Below, piece after piece: positions 26,019-33,959 of a stretch of 64,000 bases of DNA. The stretch comes from an uncultured Ferrovibrio sp. (GTDB lineage: Bacteria; Pseudomonadota; Alphaproteobacteria; Ferrovibrionales; Ferrovibrionaceae). The translations under genes and the position numbers were made by a program. Below the pieces are notes generated by a model, which was not told the origin of the DNA, did not search any database, and saw only the letters and a program-made list of their open reading frames with translations. The stretch lies in assembly GCF_937960835.1 (NCBI RefSeq), contig NZ_CALGPC010000016.1, positions 62,001 to 126,000 on the forward strand. The letters are read 5' to 3'. How positions within the stretch are numbered: position 1 is the first letter of the stretch; every line of letters starts with the position of its first letter.

Positions 26019-26782
26019 CCATCTCGTATTTGGAGGCGGGGCGCGGCACCGCGCTGGTACTGCTGCACGGCATCGGCTCGGCCGCGGCCTCCTTCCGGGA
26101 TCAGATCGACGGATTGTCCGATCGTTGCCGTGTCATCGCCTGGGATGCGCCAGGATATGGCAAATCGGCCGCCCTGGGCATGGCGCACCCGGATGCAGGT
26201 GATTATGCGGCTGCGCTCCTGGCTTTTCTCGACAGCCTGGATGTGGAGCGCTGTCATCTGGTCGGACATTCGCTTGGCTGCCTGATGGCGGCACGCTTCG
26301 CCGCCATCCATCCGGATCGCGTTCTCAGCCTCACATTATCCAGTATTGCCATCGGTCATGCCTCGCTGCCGGAAGCCGAACGGCAGAAGCTGCTGAGCCA
26401 GCGGCTGGAGGATGTTGCGGCTTTGGGGCCGCGTGGCATGGCCGAAAAGCGCGGACCGCGGCTCCTTGGTCCAGATGCCTCGCCGGAGATGATCCGGCGC
26501 GTGGTCGATACAATGGGAGCCATTCGGCCGGATGGCTATGCCCAGGCGGCGCGCATGCTGTCGACGGGGGATGTGAAGGCCGACGTAAAACGTCTGCCAC
26601 CTGCCATGCCGCTGCAGATCGTCTACGGCGATGCGGATGTGATCACGCCGCCGGCGCGGAATCTGGAGGTCGCAGCCCTGCGTCCGTCAGCGCCCGTGCA
26701 TGTGATTCCGGCGGCGGGACATGCGCTGTATCTGGAGAAGCCGGATCGCTTCAATGCGATCCTTGCCGGTCTCCTTAGATGA
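26015..26782 (+). CDS. Alpha/beta hydrolase
   Basis: This 255-residue hydrolase has the oxyanion motif LLHGIGSAA, nucleophile elbow VGHSLGCL, acid Asp in VYGDADVITPP and catalytic His in PAAGHALYLEKPDRF. It is coupled to the bicupin gene by ATGA, so the two probably act in sequence on a ring-cleavage product. It resembles the carboxymuconolactone or ring-fission hydrolase group, without certainty. Its end overlaps the convergent SDR gene by 8 bases. Confidence 0.9.
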   Translation: MTISYLEAGRGTALVLLHGIGSAAASFRDQIDGLSDRCRVIAWDAPGYGKSAALGMAHPDAGDYAAALLAFLDSLDVERCHLVGHSLGCLMAARFAAIHPDRVLSLTLSSIAIGHASLPEAERQKLLSQRLEDVAALGPRGMAEKRGPRLLGPDASPEMIRRVVDTMGAIRPDGYAQAARMLSTGDVKADVKRLPPAMPLQIVYGDADVITPPARNLEVAALRPSAPVHVIPAAGHALYLEKPDRFNAILAGLLR

Positions 26783-27554
26783 TCTGAGGATGCGCTCCGC
26801 CGTCGATCAGGATGCTTTGTCCTGAGATGTAGCCGGCATGCGCGCTGCACAGGAACGCGCAGAGCTTGCCCAGTTCGCTCGGCTCGCCGAAACGGCCAGC
26901 CGGCAACTCGGCGCGACGGGCGGCCAGAGCTTGCTCGGTACTGATGCCTTGCTGCTTGGCCCGGAACGCGAAGTTGCTGACCAGCCGGTCAGTGGCGAAA
27001 GGCCCGGGCAGGATGTTGTTGAGCGTCACGTTGCGGCTGACGTGACTGCGCACCAAGGTGCTGACCAGGCCATGCAGGCCCGCGCGCGCCGCGGCGCTCA
27101 AGCCCTGCATGTCGATCGGGTGGCGCACCACGCTGGAGGTGATGTTGACGATGCGGCCGAAGCCGCGTTCGGCCATGCCGTCCACCACGGCAGCAATCAT
27201 CGCCGCTGGCGCGCGCAGATTGCTGGCCAGCGCCTGAGACCAGTCGGCATCCGACCAGGTTTGCAGCTTTCCTGGCGGCGGTCCGCCGGCATTGTTAATC
27301 AGGATATCGGGCGCAGGGCAGGCGGCAAGGAGCGCGGCACGGCCGGTTTCCGTGCTGATGTCACCCGCCACCGGCGTGACCGTAACCTGATACGCCGTCG
27401 CTATGGCATCGGCGGCCGCTTTCAGCGTCTCCGCATCGCGGCCGTTCAGCACGATATCGACGCCTTCGGCCGCCAGTGCTTCCGCGCAGGCGCGTCCCAG
27501 GCCCTTGCTGCCGGCACAAACAATGGCCTTGCGCCCTTTGATTCCGAAATCCAT
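26775..27554 (-). CDS. SDR-fold protein with degenerate catalytic Tyr/Lys
   Basis: This 259-residue short-chain dehydrogenase-like protein has a slightly altered nucleotide motif (CAGSKGLGRA) and the NNAGGPPPG element. The usual YxxxK catalytic pair aligns with SAAAR (GLSAAARAGL): Tyr becomes Ser and Lys becomes Arg. A known subgroup related to beta-ketoacyl reductase has the same loss, so its chemistry may differ from standard reduction. The C-terminus (ISGQSILIDGG) is standard. It follows the aldehyde dehydrogenase by 10 bases in one operon. Confidence 0.9.
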   Translation of the reverse strand: MDFGIKGRKAIVCAGSKGLGRACAEALAAEGVDIVLNGRDAETLKAAADAIATAYQVTVTPVAGDISTETGRAALLAACPAPDILINNAGGPPPGKLQTWSDADWSQALASNLRAPAAMIAAVVDGMAERGFGRIVNITSSVVRHPIDMQGLSAAARAGLHGLVSTLVRSHVSRNVTLNNILPGPFATDRLVSNFAFRAKQQGISTEQALAARRAELPAGRFGEPSELGKLCAFLCSAHAGYISGQSILIDGGAHPQII

Positions 27555-27564
27555 TTCCCGCCTC

Positions 27565-29031
27565 TCAATTCGCCCAGGGGAGCGGCCGTCCGCTCAGGTC
27601 CCAGTACACGCTCTTTTGCCGCATATAGGCGCGCAAGCCATCCAGGGCCTTTTCGCGTCCCATGCCGCTCTCCTTGTTGCCGCCGAAGGGTGTGGCGATG
27701 CTGAACAGCTTATAGGTATTGATCCAGACCGTGCCGGCATCCACCGCGCGGGCGATGCGCCAGGCGCGGCGGTAATCGGCTGTCCAGATACCGCAGGCCA
27801 GCCCGTAGACGCTGTCATTGGCCTGGGCGATGAGATCGTCTTCGTCGTCAAAGGGGAGCAATACGCCAACCGGACCGAAGATTTCCTCGCGTGCGGTGCG
27901 GCAGCTATTGGTCAAGCCGTCGATCAGGGCGGGCTGGAAGTAGTTTCCTGCCTCCAGGCCCGCATCGTCCGGCACCGCGCCGCCGCACAGGATGCGCCCG
28001 CCTTCTTCCTGCGCCAGCTTTACATATCCTTGCACCTTGGCGCGGTGGTCGCGGGAAATAAGCGGTCCAATCTGAGTCGCCGTATCGGCGGGATTGCCGA
28101 TCCGCAGCGCTTCCGTGCGGCGGACCAGTTCCGCGACAAAGCGGTCATAGATGGCGCGGGCAACGAAGATGCGCGAACCGGCGATGCAGGATTGCCCTTG
28201 GCTTGAGAAGATGCCGAACAGCACGCCGTTTATGGCTTGGGCAAGATCGGCATCGGCGCAGACGATATTCGGTGACTTGCCGCCCAGCTCGAGCGAAACG
28301 GGCATCAGCTTGTCGGCGGCGACGCGGCCGATGGCGCGGCCGGTGACCGTGCCGCCGGTAAATGTCACCTTGCGGATTCCGGGATGCGCCACCAGGGCCG
28401 CGCCGGTGATCGCGCCGGTGCCGGGCAGCACGCTAAGCAGGCCTTTCGGCAACCCGGCCTCATCGGCCAGTTTGGCCAGTTCCAGTGCCAGCAAGGGTGT
28501 GAGCTCGGAGGGCTTGACGATCACCGCATTGCCAGCGGCCAGAGCGGGCGCGATTTTCTGCGCTTCGCTTGCGATGGGGGAATTCCACGGCGTGATGGCG
28601 GCTATCGGCCCAAGCGGCTCGTAAACACTCATCGACAGATAGTCGCCACGCGGCGGCGTGATCTCGCCGCCCAGCGTCTCGCAAGCGGCTGCGAAATAGC
28701 GGAAGGTGCCGATTGCGCTGGCGACCAGGGCCCGCGTTTCGTGAATGGGCTTGCCATTATCCTGGCGCTGCAGCTGTGCCAGCCGTTCGGCATCGCGTTC
28801 GATCAAGGCGGCAATGCGCTGCAGATACAGCGCCCGCTGATGAGGCAGCAGATTGCGCCATGCCGGATCCGCCATTGCCCTTTCAGCGCAGCTTACCGCT
28901 TCAGCAACATCCGCGGTATCGGCCGTCGAAACCTCTGCCAGCAAGCTGTTGTCGTGCGGGTTTCGTGTTTCCAGGGGAGCGCCGCGGCCGATGCGCCATT
29001 CGCCGCCGAGATAAAGGGGAAGGGGATGCAT
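27565..29031 (-). CDS. NAD(P)-dependent aldehyde dehydrogenase
   Basis: This 488-residue aldehyde dehydrogenase has the catalytic Glu in LELGGKSPN and catalytic Cys in QGQSCIAGSR, with the cofactor motif FTGGTVTGRAIG. The overall type is betaine/semialdehyde dehydrogenase-like, the group that also includes hydroxymuconic and aminomuconic semialdehyde dehydrogenases. It would oxidise an aldehyde from ring opening to the acid. It is the first gene of a minus-strand pair with the SDR-like gene and shares a divergent promoter region with module B. Confidence 0.95.
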   Translation of the reverse strand: MHPLPLYLGGEWRIGRGAPLETRNPHDNSLLAEVSTADTADVAEAVSCAERAMADPAWRNLLPHQRALYLQRIAALIERDAERLAQLQRQDNGKPIHETRALVASAIGTFRYFAAACETLGGEITPPRGDYLSMSVYEPLGPIAAITPWNSPIASEAQKIAPALAAGNAVIVKPSELTPLLALELAKLADEAGLPKGLLSVLPGTGAITGAALVAHPGIRKVTFTGGTVTGRAIGRVAADKLMPVSLELGGKSPNIVCADADLAQAINGVLFGIFSSQGQSCIAGSRIFVARAIYDRFVAELVRRTEALRIGNPADTATQIGPLISRDHRAKVQGYVKLAQEEGGRILCGGAVPDDAGLEAGNYFQPALIDGLTNSCRTAREEIFGPVGVLLPFDDEDDLIAQANDSVYGLACGIWTADYRRAWRIARAVDAGTVWINTYKLFSIATPFGGNKESGMGREKALDGLRAYMRQKSVYWDLSGRPLPWAN

Positions 29032-29054
29032 GCAACACTCGCTGACTGAGAATC

Positions 29055-29069
29055 CGCTTTACAAAAGCG
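29055..29069. promoter_or_regulatory. Small inverted repeat before the aldehyde dehydrogenase
   Basis: CGCTTT-ACA-AAAGCG is a perfect 6-bp inverted repeat starting 24 bases upstream of the aldehyde dehydrogenase start. It may be a regulator site or leader hairpin on the minus-strand transcript. Confidence 0.3.
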
Positions 29070-29086
29070 TATCGAAACTCTAGCCT

Positions 29087-29102
29087 GTTTTAAATAAGAA
29101 AT
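29087..29102. promoter_or_regulatory. Imperfect IclR-type operator, module B
   Basis: GTTTT-AAATAA-GAAAT has the same 5-6-5 plan as the site below, with 8 of 10 half-site bases conserved. Its centre is 19 bp from that site, the same spacing as the pair before module A. Confidence 0.5.
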
Positions 29103-29105
29103 GAC

Positions 29106-29121
29106 GTTTCTCTATTGAAAC
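29106..29121. promoter_or_regulatory. Probable IclR operator, module B
   Basis: GTTTC-TCTATT-GAAAC is a perfect 5-bp inverted repeat with 6-base centre, extended to 8-bp arms (29103-29124). It resembles the module A palindrome (GTTCC-N6-GGAAC). It lies 26 bases before the first gene of the module B operon. Confidence 0.6.
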
Positions 29122-29149
29122 GTCTCTTTGAAGCACTAGGGATGGCTCC

Positions 29150-29476
29150 ATGAGCGACACCGCCGAGACAATGCTCCTTACCGTGTTCCTGCGGCATGAT
29201 CAGTCGAACAACCTCGATGCCATCCAGACCAAGCTGAAAGAGGCCGAGTGGTGGGATCGCTTTCCGCCGGCGGGCGTGGAGGTCGTTTCCTGGTATGTCG
29301 CTATGGGGTTCGGGCAGATCGTGACCCTGCGGCTGCCGCCCTCCAAGTTGGGAGCGGTGAACGTGGAACTGGAGCGCTCGGCCTGGGGCGTGTTCCGCAC
29401 TGAATGCATGCCGGCCTACGACTTCCTGCCGGTCCGCGAAAAAATCAAAGAGCGTGTGCGTAATGGGGGCAAGTGA
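29150..29476 (+). CDS. Uncharacterised 108-residue protein, first gene of module B
   Basis: I do not recognise a named family. The 108 residues open MLLTVFLRHDQSNNLDAI, then have WWDRFPPAGVEVVSWYV, MGFGQIVTLRLPP and ELERSAWGVFRTE. The alternation of strands and helices, with no signal peptide or membrane segment, suggests a small alpha-beta (ferredoxin-like, dimeric barrel) protein. That is inference from pattern only. It overlaps the next gene by one base (TGATG at 29474-29478), so it is coupled to the mini-HTH and Rieske genes. It has no counterpart in module A. It could be an accessory subunit or a small isomerase or monooxygenase. Confidence 0.75.
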   Translation: MSDTAETMLLTVFLRHDQSNNLDAIQTKLKEAEWWDRFPPAGVEVVSWYVAMGFGQIVTLRLPPSKLGAVNVELERSAWGVFRTECMPAYDFLPVREKIKERVRNGGK

Positions 29477-29700
29477 TGCAGCCACAATCGCTTTATCTCA
29501 ATCCGCATCAGACCCGGGATCACGAGCCAGATGCCTACGAGAATCTGTTGGGCGACGCCATCGAGCGCTGCTACGCCGCTGGCATCCATGACCTCGAAGG
29601 CCTCGTTGCCAAGCTGAACGAGAATTGCGTTCCGGCTCCGGGCGGCCAGCCTTGGACACCTGAACTGTTCAGGCAGGAAATGAAACGCCTTGGCGCTTGA
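29476..29700 (+). CDS. Mini-HTH protein with a recombinase-like motif (module B)
   Basis: A 74-residue protein from the ATG at 29476; a GTG at 29473 is the alternative, but GGGGG six bases before the ATG favours it. The C-terminal half (LNENCVPAPGGQPWTPELF) repeats the recombinase-like HTH pattern of the module A protein at 21865. Shared residues are spread over the whole length, so the two are true paralogues. It is followed after 24 bases by the Rieske gene. The pairing of mini-HTH and oxygenase in two separate operons argues for a functional link. No function is established from the sequence. Confidence 0.82.
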   Translation: MQPQSLYLNPHQTRDHEPDAYENLLGDAIERCYAAGIHDLEGLVAKLNENCVPAPGGQPWTPELFRQEMKRLGA

Positions 29701-29724
29701 TGCATTCAGCTCAGGAGAACAGCG

Positions 29725-30756
29725 ATGACCGGAATCTCTGAAGCCGCAGTCGAAGATCTTCTCGCCAAGGGTCTGCGTAATCTCTGGTATCCGATTTGCC
29801 CGTCCAGCTTCGTGAAGGACAAGCCGGTTTCCCTGCGCCGGCTCGGCTACAAGATGGTGCTGTGGCGCGAGCGCGACGGCACGGTGAATGCGTTGGAGGA
29901 CCATTGCCCGCATCGCGGTGCGCCGCTGTCGCTGGGCATTGTGATGGATGACCGCCTGGCCTGCGGCTATCACGGGGTGCAGGTGCGCAAGGATGGCGTC
30001 GCCGTTTCGGTGCCGGGCAGCCCGGGCTGTAAGCTGGAAGGCATGAAATGCGTCAAGGTTTTTCCGGTCAAGGAAACCAACGACGTGATCTTCGCCTATG
30101 TGGGCGACGAGCAGCATCCCGATCCGGTGGAAATGAAGCTACCCGAGGAATTGACCTCGGAAGAGTTCAGTTCATTCCTCTGCTATGCCGAATGGCGCGG
30201 CGATTACCGCTATGTCTATGACAATGTCATGGACCCGATGCATGGGACTTACCTGCATAAGCAGTCCCATTCCATGTCGTTCGGCGATACCAAGGCGAAA
30301 TTCCAGATCCGCGATACCGATACCGGCTTCGTCTTCGAGAAGATCGGCCAGCGCAACGTGAACTTTGACTGGACCGAGTTTGGCGACACCGGAATCCATT
30401 GGCTGCGCCTGGAGATTCCGTATCCGCCCACCGGCGGCCCCGGCGGTAACTTCCATATCGTCGGCATGTACACGCCGATTACGCCGGGCGTTTCGGCAGT
30501 ATTCCATTGGCGCTGCCGCCGGCTGAGCGGCTGGCAGCGGGATACCTGGCGGTTCCTCTATAAGAACCGGCTCGAGGCCCGTCACTGGGCGGTGCTTGAG
30601 CAGGATCGCGTGATGCTTGAGGAGTTCGAACCCGACGCCAACAAGCGCGAGATCCTCTACCAGCATGATATGGGCCTTGTGCGCCTGCGGCGTTACTTCC
30701 GCAACAAGGCCGAAGCGCAACTGCAGAGCCTGGCTGCTGCAGGTCACGCGGAATAG
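29725..30756 (+). CDS. Rieske non-haem iron oxygenase, alpha subunit (module B)
   Basis: This 343-residue oxygenase has Rieske ligands Cys61, His63, Cys80 and His83 (CPHRGAPLSLG and ACGYHG) and the iron site DNVMDPMHGTYLH with Asp170, His173 and His178. The WRFLYKNRLEARH ending is shared with the module A enzyme, which shows recent common ancestry. It is VanA-like, probably a trimer without beta subunit. The matching reductase is at 31204 in the same operon. An AGGAG ribosome site is present. The substrate is probably aromatic. Confidence 0.94.
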   Translation: MTGISEAAVEDLLAKGLRNLWYPICPSSFVKDKPVSLRRLGYKMVLWRERDGTVNALEDHCPHRGAPLSLGIVMDDRLACGYHGVQVRKDGVAVSVPGSPGCKLEGMKCVKVFPVKETNDVIFAYVGDEQHPDPVEMKLPEELTSEEFSSFLCYAEWRGDYRYVYDNVMDPMHGTYLHKQSHSMSFGDTKAKFQIRDTDTGFVFEKIGQRNVNFDWTEFGDTGIHWLRLEIPYPPTGGPGGNFHIVGMYTPITPGVSAVFHWRCRRLSGWQRDTWRFLYKNRLEARHWAVLEQDRVMLEEFEPDANKREILYQHDMGLVRLRRYFRNKAEAQLQSLAAAGHAE

Positions 30757-30765
30757 GAGCGTTAC

Positions 30766-31176
30766 GTGTCGAAGTTAGTCCGCAGGATCGTCGCGCCGGG
30801 CGTTGCAGAGCCGCCGAATGCGACCTGGTCGAATGGTCTGGTCATCGGCGACGAAATCGTGCTGTCGGGGATTACCGCGCGCGGTGCGGACGGCAAGGCG
30901 ATCGGCGGCGACAGCGTCGAGAAGCAAACGCTGGCGATCTTCGATCGCATCCGGCAGTTGGTCGAGGCGGCTGGCGGTGGTGTGCATAACATCTACAAGC
31001 TGGTTGTCTACGTCACCGACATCGCTCGCAAGGACGAGGTCAACGCGGCCCGCGCGGCTTTCTTCAAGCCGATCTATCCCTGTTCGACCCTGGTCGAGGT
31101 CAGTGGCCTGGTCTTTCCGGACCTTCTCGTGGAGGTCGATGCCTTCGCCAATTTGAGTGTTGATCTGCGTGCCTGA
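30766..31176 (+). CDS. RidA-fold protein lacking the deaminase arginine (module B)
   Basis: This 136-residue RidA-family protein starts with GTG at 30766 and is preceded by TAGGAG. The core motifs are IVLSGITARG, KLVVYVTDIARKD and LLVEVDAFANL. The position of the RidA active-site Arg holds Ser107 in YPCSTLVEVSGL, exactly as in the paralogue at 20338. The matching loss in both copies suggests a shared specialised activity rather than decay. Possible roles are hydrolysis or tautomerisation of an amino- or hydroxymuconate-like product. It sits between oxygenase and reductase. Confidence 0.9.
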   Translation: MSKLVRRIVAPGVAEPPNATWSNGLVIGDEIVLSGITARGADGKAIGGDSVEKQTLAIFDRIRQLVEAAGGGVHNIYKLVVYVTDIARKDEVNAARAAFFKPIYPCSTLVEVSGLVFPDLLVEVDAFANLSVDLRA

Positions 31177-31203
31177 CCGGCTGCTTCCTGGAGTTCTTGA
31201 TTA

Positions 31204-32172
31204 ATGACTGATGCGGCTCATTCCTCCAAATCCCTGACGGTGCGCGTGCAGCGCATCGAATGGGAGGCTGAAGGCGTCATCAGCGTGGAGCTGCGCCGCC
31301 CGGACAATGAGCCGCTGCCAGAATTTACCGCGGGCGCACATATAGATATTCATCTGCCGAACGGACTGGTCCGCAGCTACTCGCTGTCGAGTGATTCATC
31401 GGACCGTCAGCGCTATGTGGTCGGCGTTGGCCTGGATGCGGCCAGCCGTGGCGGATCGTCCTATATCCACAATCAGCTGCGCGTCGGGCAGATGCTGACG
31501 ATCGACGGCCCGCGCAACCATTTTCCGCTGGTCGAGGATGCCGAGCAGGTGGTGTTCATCGCCGGCGGCATCGGCATCACGCCGTTATTCTGCATGATGC
31601 GCCGCCTCAATGCCCTGGGGCGGAAGTTCGAGTTGCACTATGCCACCCGAAACCGGCGGCGGATGGCCTTTCTGACCGCTGTCCAGGCGCTGGGCCCTGT
31701 GCATGTTCACTGCGATGAGGAACAGGGCGGCCGTCCGCTCGATCTCGCCGCCATCATCCGGAAGTATCCTGCAGGCACGCATTTCTATTGCTGCGGTCCG
31801 ACGCCGATGCTGACGGCTTTCGAGCAGGCCACGGAGCATCTGCCGGCCGATCTCGTCCATGTCGAATATTTTTCGCCCAAGCCGCAGGATCCGGCCGCCG
31901 AGAGCAATACTTTCACGGTGGTTCTGGCCCGTACCGGTCGGGAATACGTCGTTCCTGCTGACAAGAGCATCCTCGACGTATTGGTGCAGCAGGGCGTCAG
32001 CGTTGAGAGCTCCTGTCTGGACGGCATCTGCGGCACCTGTGAGATCCGCGTGCTGGAAGGGGTGCCGGATCATCGGGACTCCGTGCTGACCAAAGCCGAG
32101 CAGGAAGCCAACAAGTCGATGATGATCTGCGTGTCGCGCTGCAAGGGCGACCGCCTGGTTTTGGATTTGTGA
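31204..32172 (+). CDS. PDR/VanB-type oxygenase reductase
   Basis: This 322-residue reductase passes electrons from NAD(P)H to Rieske oxygenases. The flavin motif is RSYSLSS, the pyridine-nucleotide elements are GGIGITPLFCM and CCGPTPML, and the C-terminal [2Fe-2S] domain has SSCLDGICGTCE plus a later Cys in MMICVSRC. The order FMN, NAD, ferredoxin is typical of phthalate dioxygenase reductase and VanB. It is the only reductase in the window although there are three Rieske oxygenases, so it may serve all of them. The oxygenase at 29725 is the obvious partner. Confidence 0.94.
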   Translation: MTDAAHSSKSLTVRVQRIEWEAEGVISVELRRPDNEPLPEFTAGAHIDIHLPNGLVRSYSLSSDSSDRQRYVVGVGLDAASRGGSSYIHNQLRVGQMLTIDGPRNHFPLVEDAEQVVFIAGGIGITPLFCMMRRLNALGRKFELHYATRNRRRMAFLTAVQALGPVHVHCDEEQGGRPLDLAAIIRKYPAGTHFYCCGPTPMLTAFEQATEHLPADLVHVEYFSPKPQDPAAESNTFTVVLARTGREYVVPADKSILDVLVQQGVSVESSCLDGICGTCEIRVLEGVPDHRDSVLTKAEQEANKSMMICVSRCKGDRLVLDL

Positions 32173-32183
32173 CGGGGGACGCC

Positions 32184-33143
32184 ATGAGTGTTTTGGGAAT
32201 TGATCGCATCACCTACGGCGTCGACGATCTCGCGGCCTGCCGCAAGTTCTTCCTCGATTGGGGGCTGAAGCTGGTCCGGGAGGATGAAAACGGCCTCGAT
32301 TTCGAAAGCCTGAATGGATGCGAGGTCTGGATACGCAAGACGACCGATCCCAGCCTGCCGCCGGCCTTCGAAGAGGGGCCGACGCTGCGCCAAGTGATCT
32401 GGGGAGTCGAAAGTTCGGCCGATCTCGATGCTTATCGTCCGCATCTGGCCGCAGCGCCGGGATTTAGCGAACAGGACAATACCCTTTTTGCCATCGATCC
32501 CAATGGCATGGGGATGGGGTTGCGCGTCTCGCGCAAGCGTCCGGTGGATGTCGTTGGCGCCGCAAGCAACAGCTGGGGGCGCACCGAGCGTATCGATGTG
32601 CCCGGTCCGGTTTATGAGCGCGCCGAGCCGATCGAGGTCGGCCATGTCGTCTTTTTCACCAATGCGCTCGAGGCGACCACGGCCTTCTACCAGAAGCTTG
32701 GTTTCTGCCTGTCCGACCGCTATCCCGGCCGCGGGCATTTCATGCGCTGCGCCGAACGCGGCGGTCATCACGATCTTTTCCTGCTGCAGACGCCGGAGGC
32801 GCGCCGCGGCCTCAATCACATTGCCTTTACTGTGCGTGACATCCATGAGGTCTTTGGCGGCGGGCTGCACATCTCGCGCTGCGGCTGGGAGACCCAGCTT
32901 GGCCCTGGCCGGCATCCGATTTCTTCGGCCTATTTCTGGTACTTCAAAAACCCGGCCGGGGCGCTGGTCGAATACTATGCCGATGAAGACGAGCTGACCG
33001 AGAAATGGCAGCCGCGCGATTTCGAACCGGGTCCGACGGTCTTCGCCGAATGGGCGGTGGCCGGCGGCCTCGACGGCAACACCCGGCGCCAGAAGACCGG
33101 GGCCCCCAATGCCGATAGTCGCTTTCTGACGGAGAAACGGTGA
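32184..33143 (+). CDS. VOC-family dioxygenase-like protein
   Basis: This 319-residue protein has two vicinal-oxygen-chelate modules. I start it at the ATG at 32184 with GGGGGA before it; a GTG at 32169 is an alternative. The second module has a full H-H-E metal set: EVGHVVFFTN, LNHIAFTV and LVEYYADED, the pattern of type I extradiol dioxygenases and related enzymes. The first module is less typical (GVDDLAACRKFFLDWGL). It may cleave the hydroxylated ring made by the Rieske oxygenase, or act as an isomerase or glyoxalase. It overlaps the ATPase gene by TGATG. Confidence 0.86.
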   Translation: MSVLGIDRITYGVDDLAACRKFFLDWGLKLVREDENGLDFESLNGCEVWIRKTTDPSLPPAFEEGPTLRQVIWGVESSADLDAYRPHLAAAPGFSEQDNTLFAIDPNGMGMGLRVSRKRPVDVVGAASNSWGRTERIDVPGPVYERAEPIEVGHVVFFTNALEATTAFYQKLGFCLSDRYPGRGHFMRCAERGGHHDLFLLQTPEARRGLNHIAFTVRDIHEVFGGGLHISRCGWETQLGPGRHPISSAYFWYFKNPAGALVEYYADEDELTEKWQPRDFEPGPTVFAEWAVAGGLDGNTRRQKTGAPNADSRFLTEKR

Positions 33144-33928
33144 TGGCGAAGATTCGCCTTGAGTTCCGCAAGGTCACGAAACGCTTTCCGGCGCAGCAGC
33201 GCAATGGCGAGCCGATCACCGCGGTACAGGACGTATCGTTCACGATCAGCGATGGCGAGGTCGTGTCGATCATCGGCCCGTCCGGCTGCGGCAAGAGCAC
33301 GCTGCTGAACATGGGGTCCGGGCTTGATCCCGTCAGCGAGGGTCAGGTCTTTGTCGATGGCGAGCTGGTAACCCGACCCAACGAGCATGTCGCCTTCATG
33401 CTCCAGAAGGACCTGCTGCTGCCCTGGCGCACCATCCGCGAGAATGTCGAACTCGGCCTGGAGATCCAGGGCCGCCCGGCTCAGGAACGTCATCGCATCG
33501 CCGAGAACCTGCTGGCAAAATGCCGCCTGCAGGATTTCGTGCATCATTACCCGCATCAGCTTTCCGGCGGCATGCGCCAGCGCGCGGCGCTGGCCCGCAC
33601 TCTGGCGGTCGACCCTGCCGTGCTGCTGATGGATGAGCCGTTCTCGGCACTCGACGCGCAGACCAAGATGGTTCTGCAGCAGGATCTCGGCCGCACGCTG
33701 GCAGAGGCCGGCAAGACGGCTTTGTTCATCACCCACGATTTGGCCGAGGCGATCGCGCTTTCCGATCGCGTGCTGGTGATGAGTCAGCGGCCGGGACGCA
33801 TCATCGAGGAAATCAAAGTCGATATCGGCAATCGGGACAATCCGATGGAGCGCCGGAAAAGCCCGAAAGTTGGCCCGTATGTGTCAGCGTTGATGGAACT
33901 TCTGCATATCGATCAGGCAGCGGCCTGA
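33143..33928 (+). CDS. ABC transporter ATP-binding protein, SsuB/TauB type
   Basis: ATPase of 261 residues from the ATG at 33143; a GTG at 33140 is possible, but GGAG sits 8 bases before the ATG. Walker A is GPSGCGKST, the signature LSGGMRQR, Walker B VLLMDEPFSALD and the H-loop FITHDLAEAI. The segment MLQKDLLLPWRT is typical of nitrate/sulfonate/taurine importers. With the binding protein at 33960 and permease at 34970 it forms an NMT1-type importer. The operon position shows that uptake and degradation are linked. Confidence 0.94.
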   Translation: MAKIRLEFRKVTKRFPAQQRNGEPITAVQDVSFTISDGEVVSIIGPSGCGKSTLLNMGSGLDPVSEGQVFVDGELVTRPNEHVAFMLQKDLLLPWRTIRENVELGLEIQGRPAQERHRIAENLLAKCRLQDFVHHYPHQLSGGMRQRAALARTLAVDPAVLLMDEPFSALDAQTKMVLQQDLGRTLAEAGKTALFITHDLAEAIALSDRVLVMSQRPGRIIEEIKVDIGNRDNPMERRKSPKVGPYVSALMELLHIDQAAA

Positions 33929-33959
33929 TTGCAGACAATCGAGAAGGAAAGGGGGCGTC

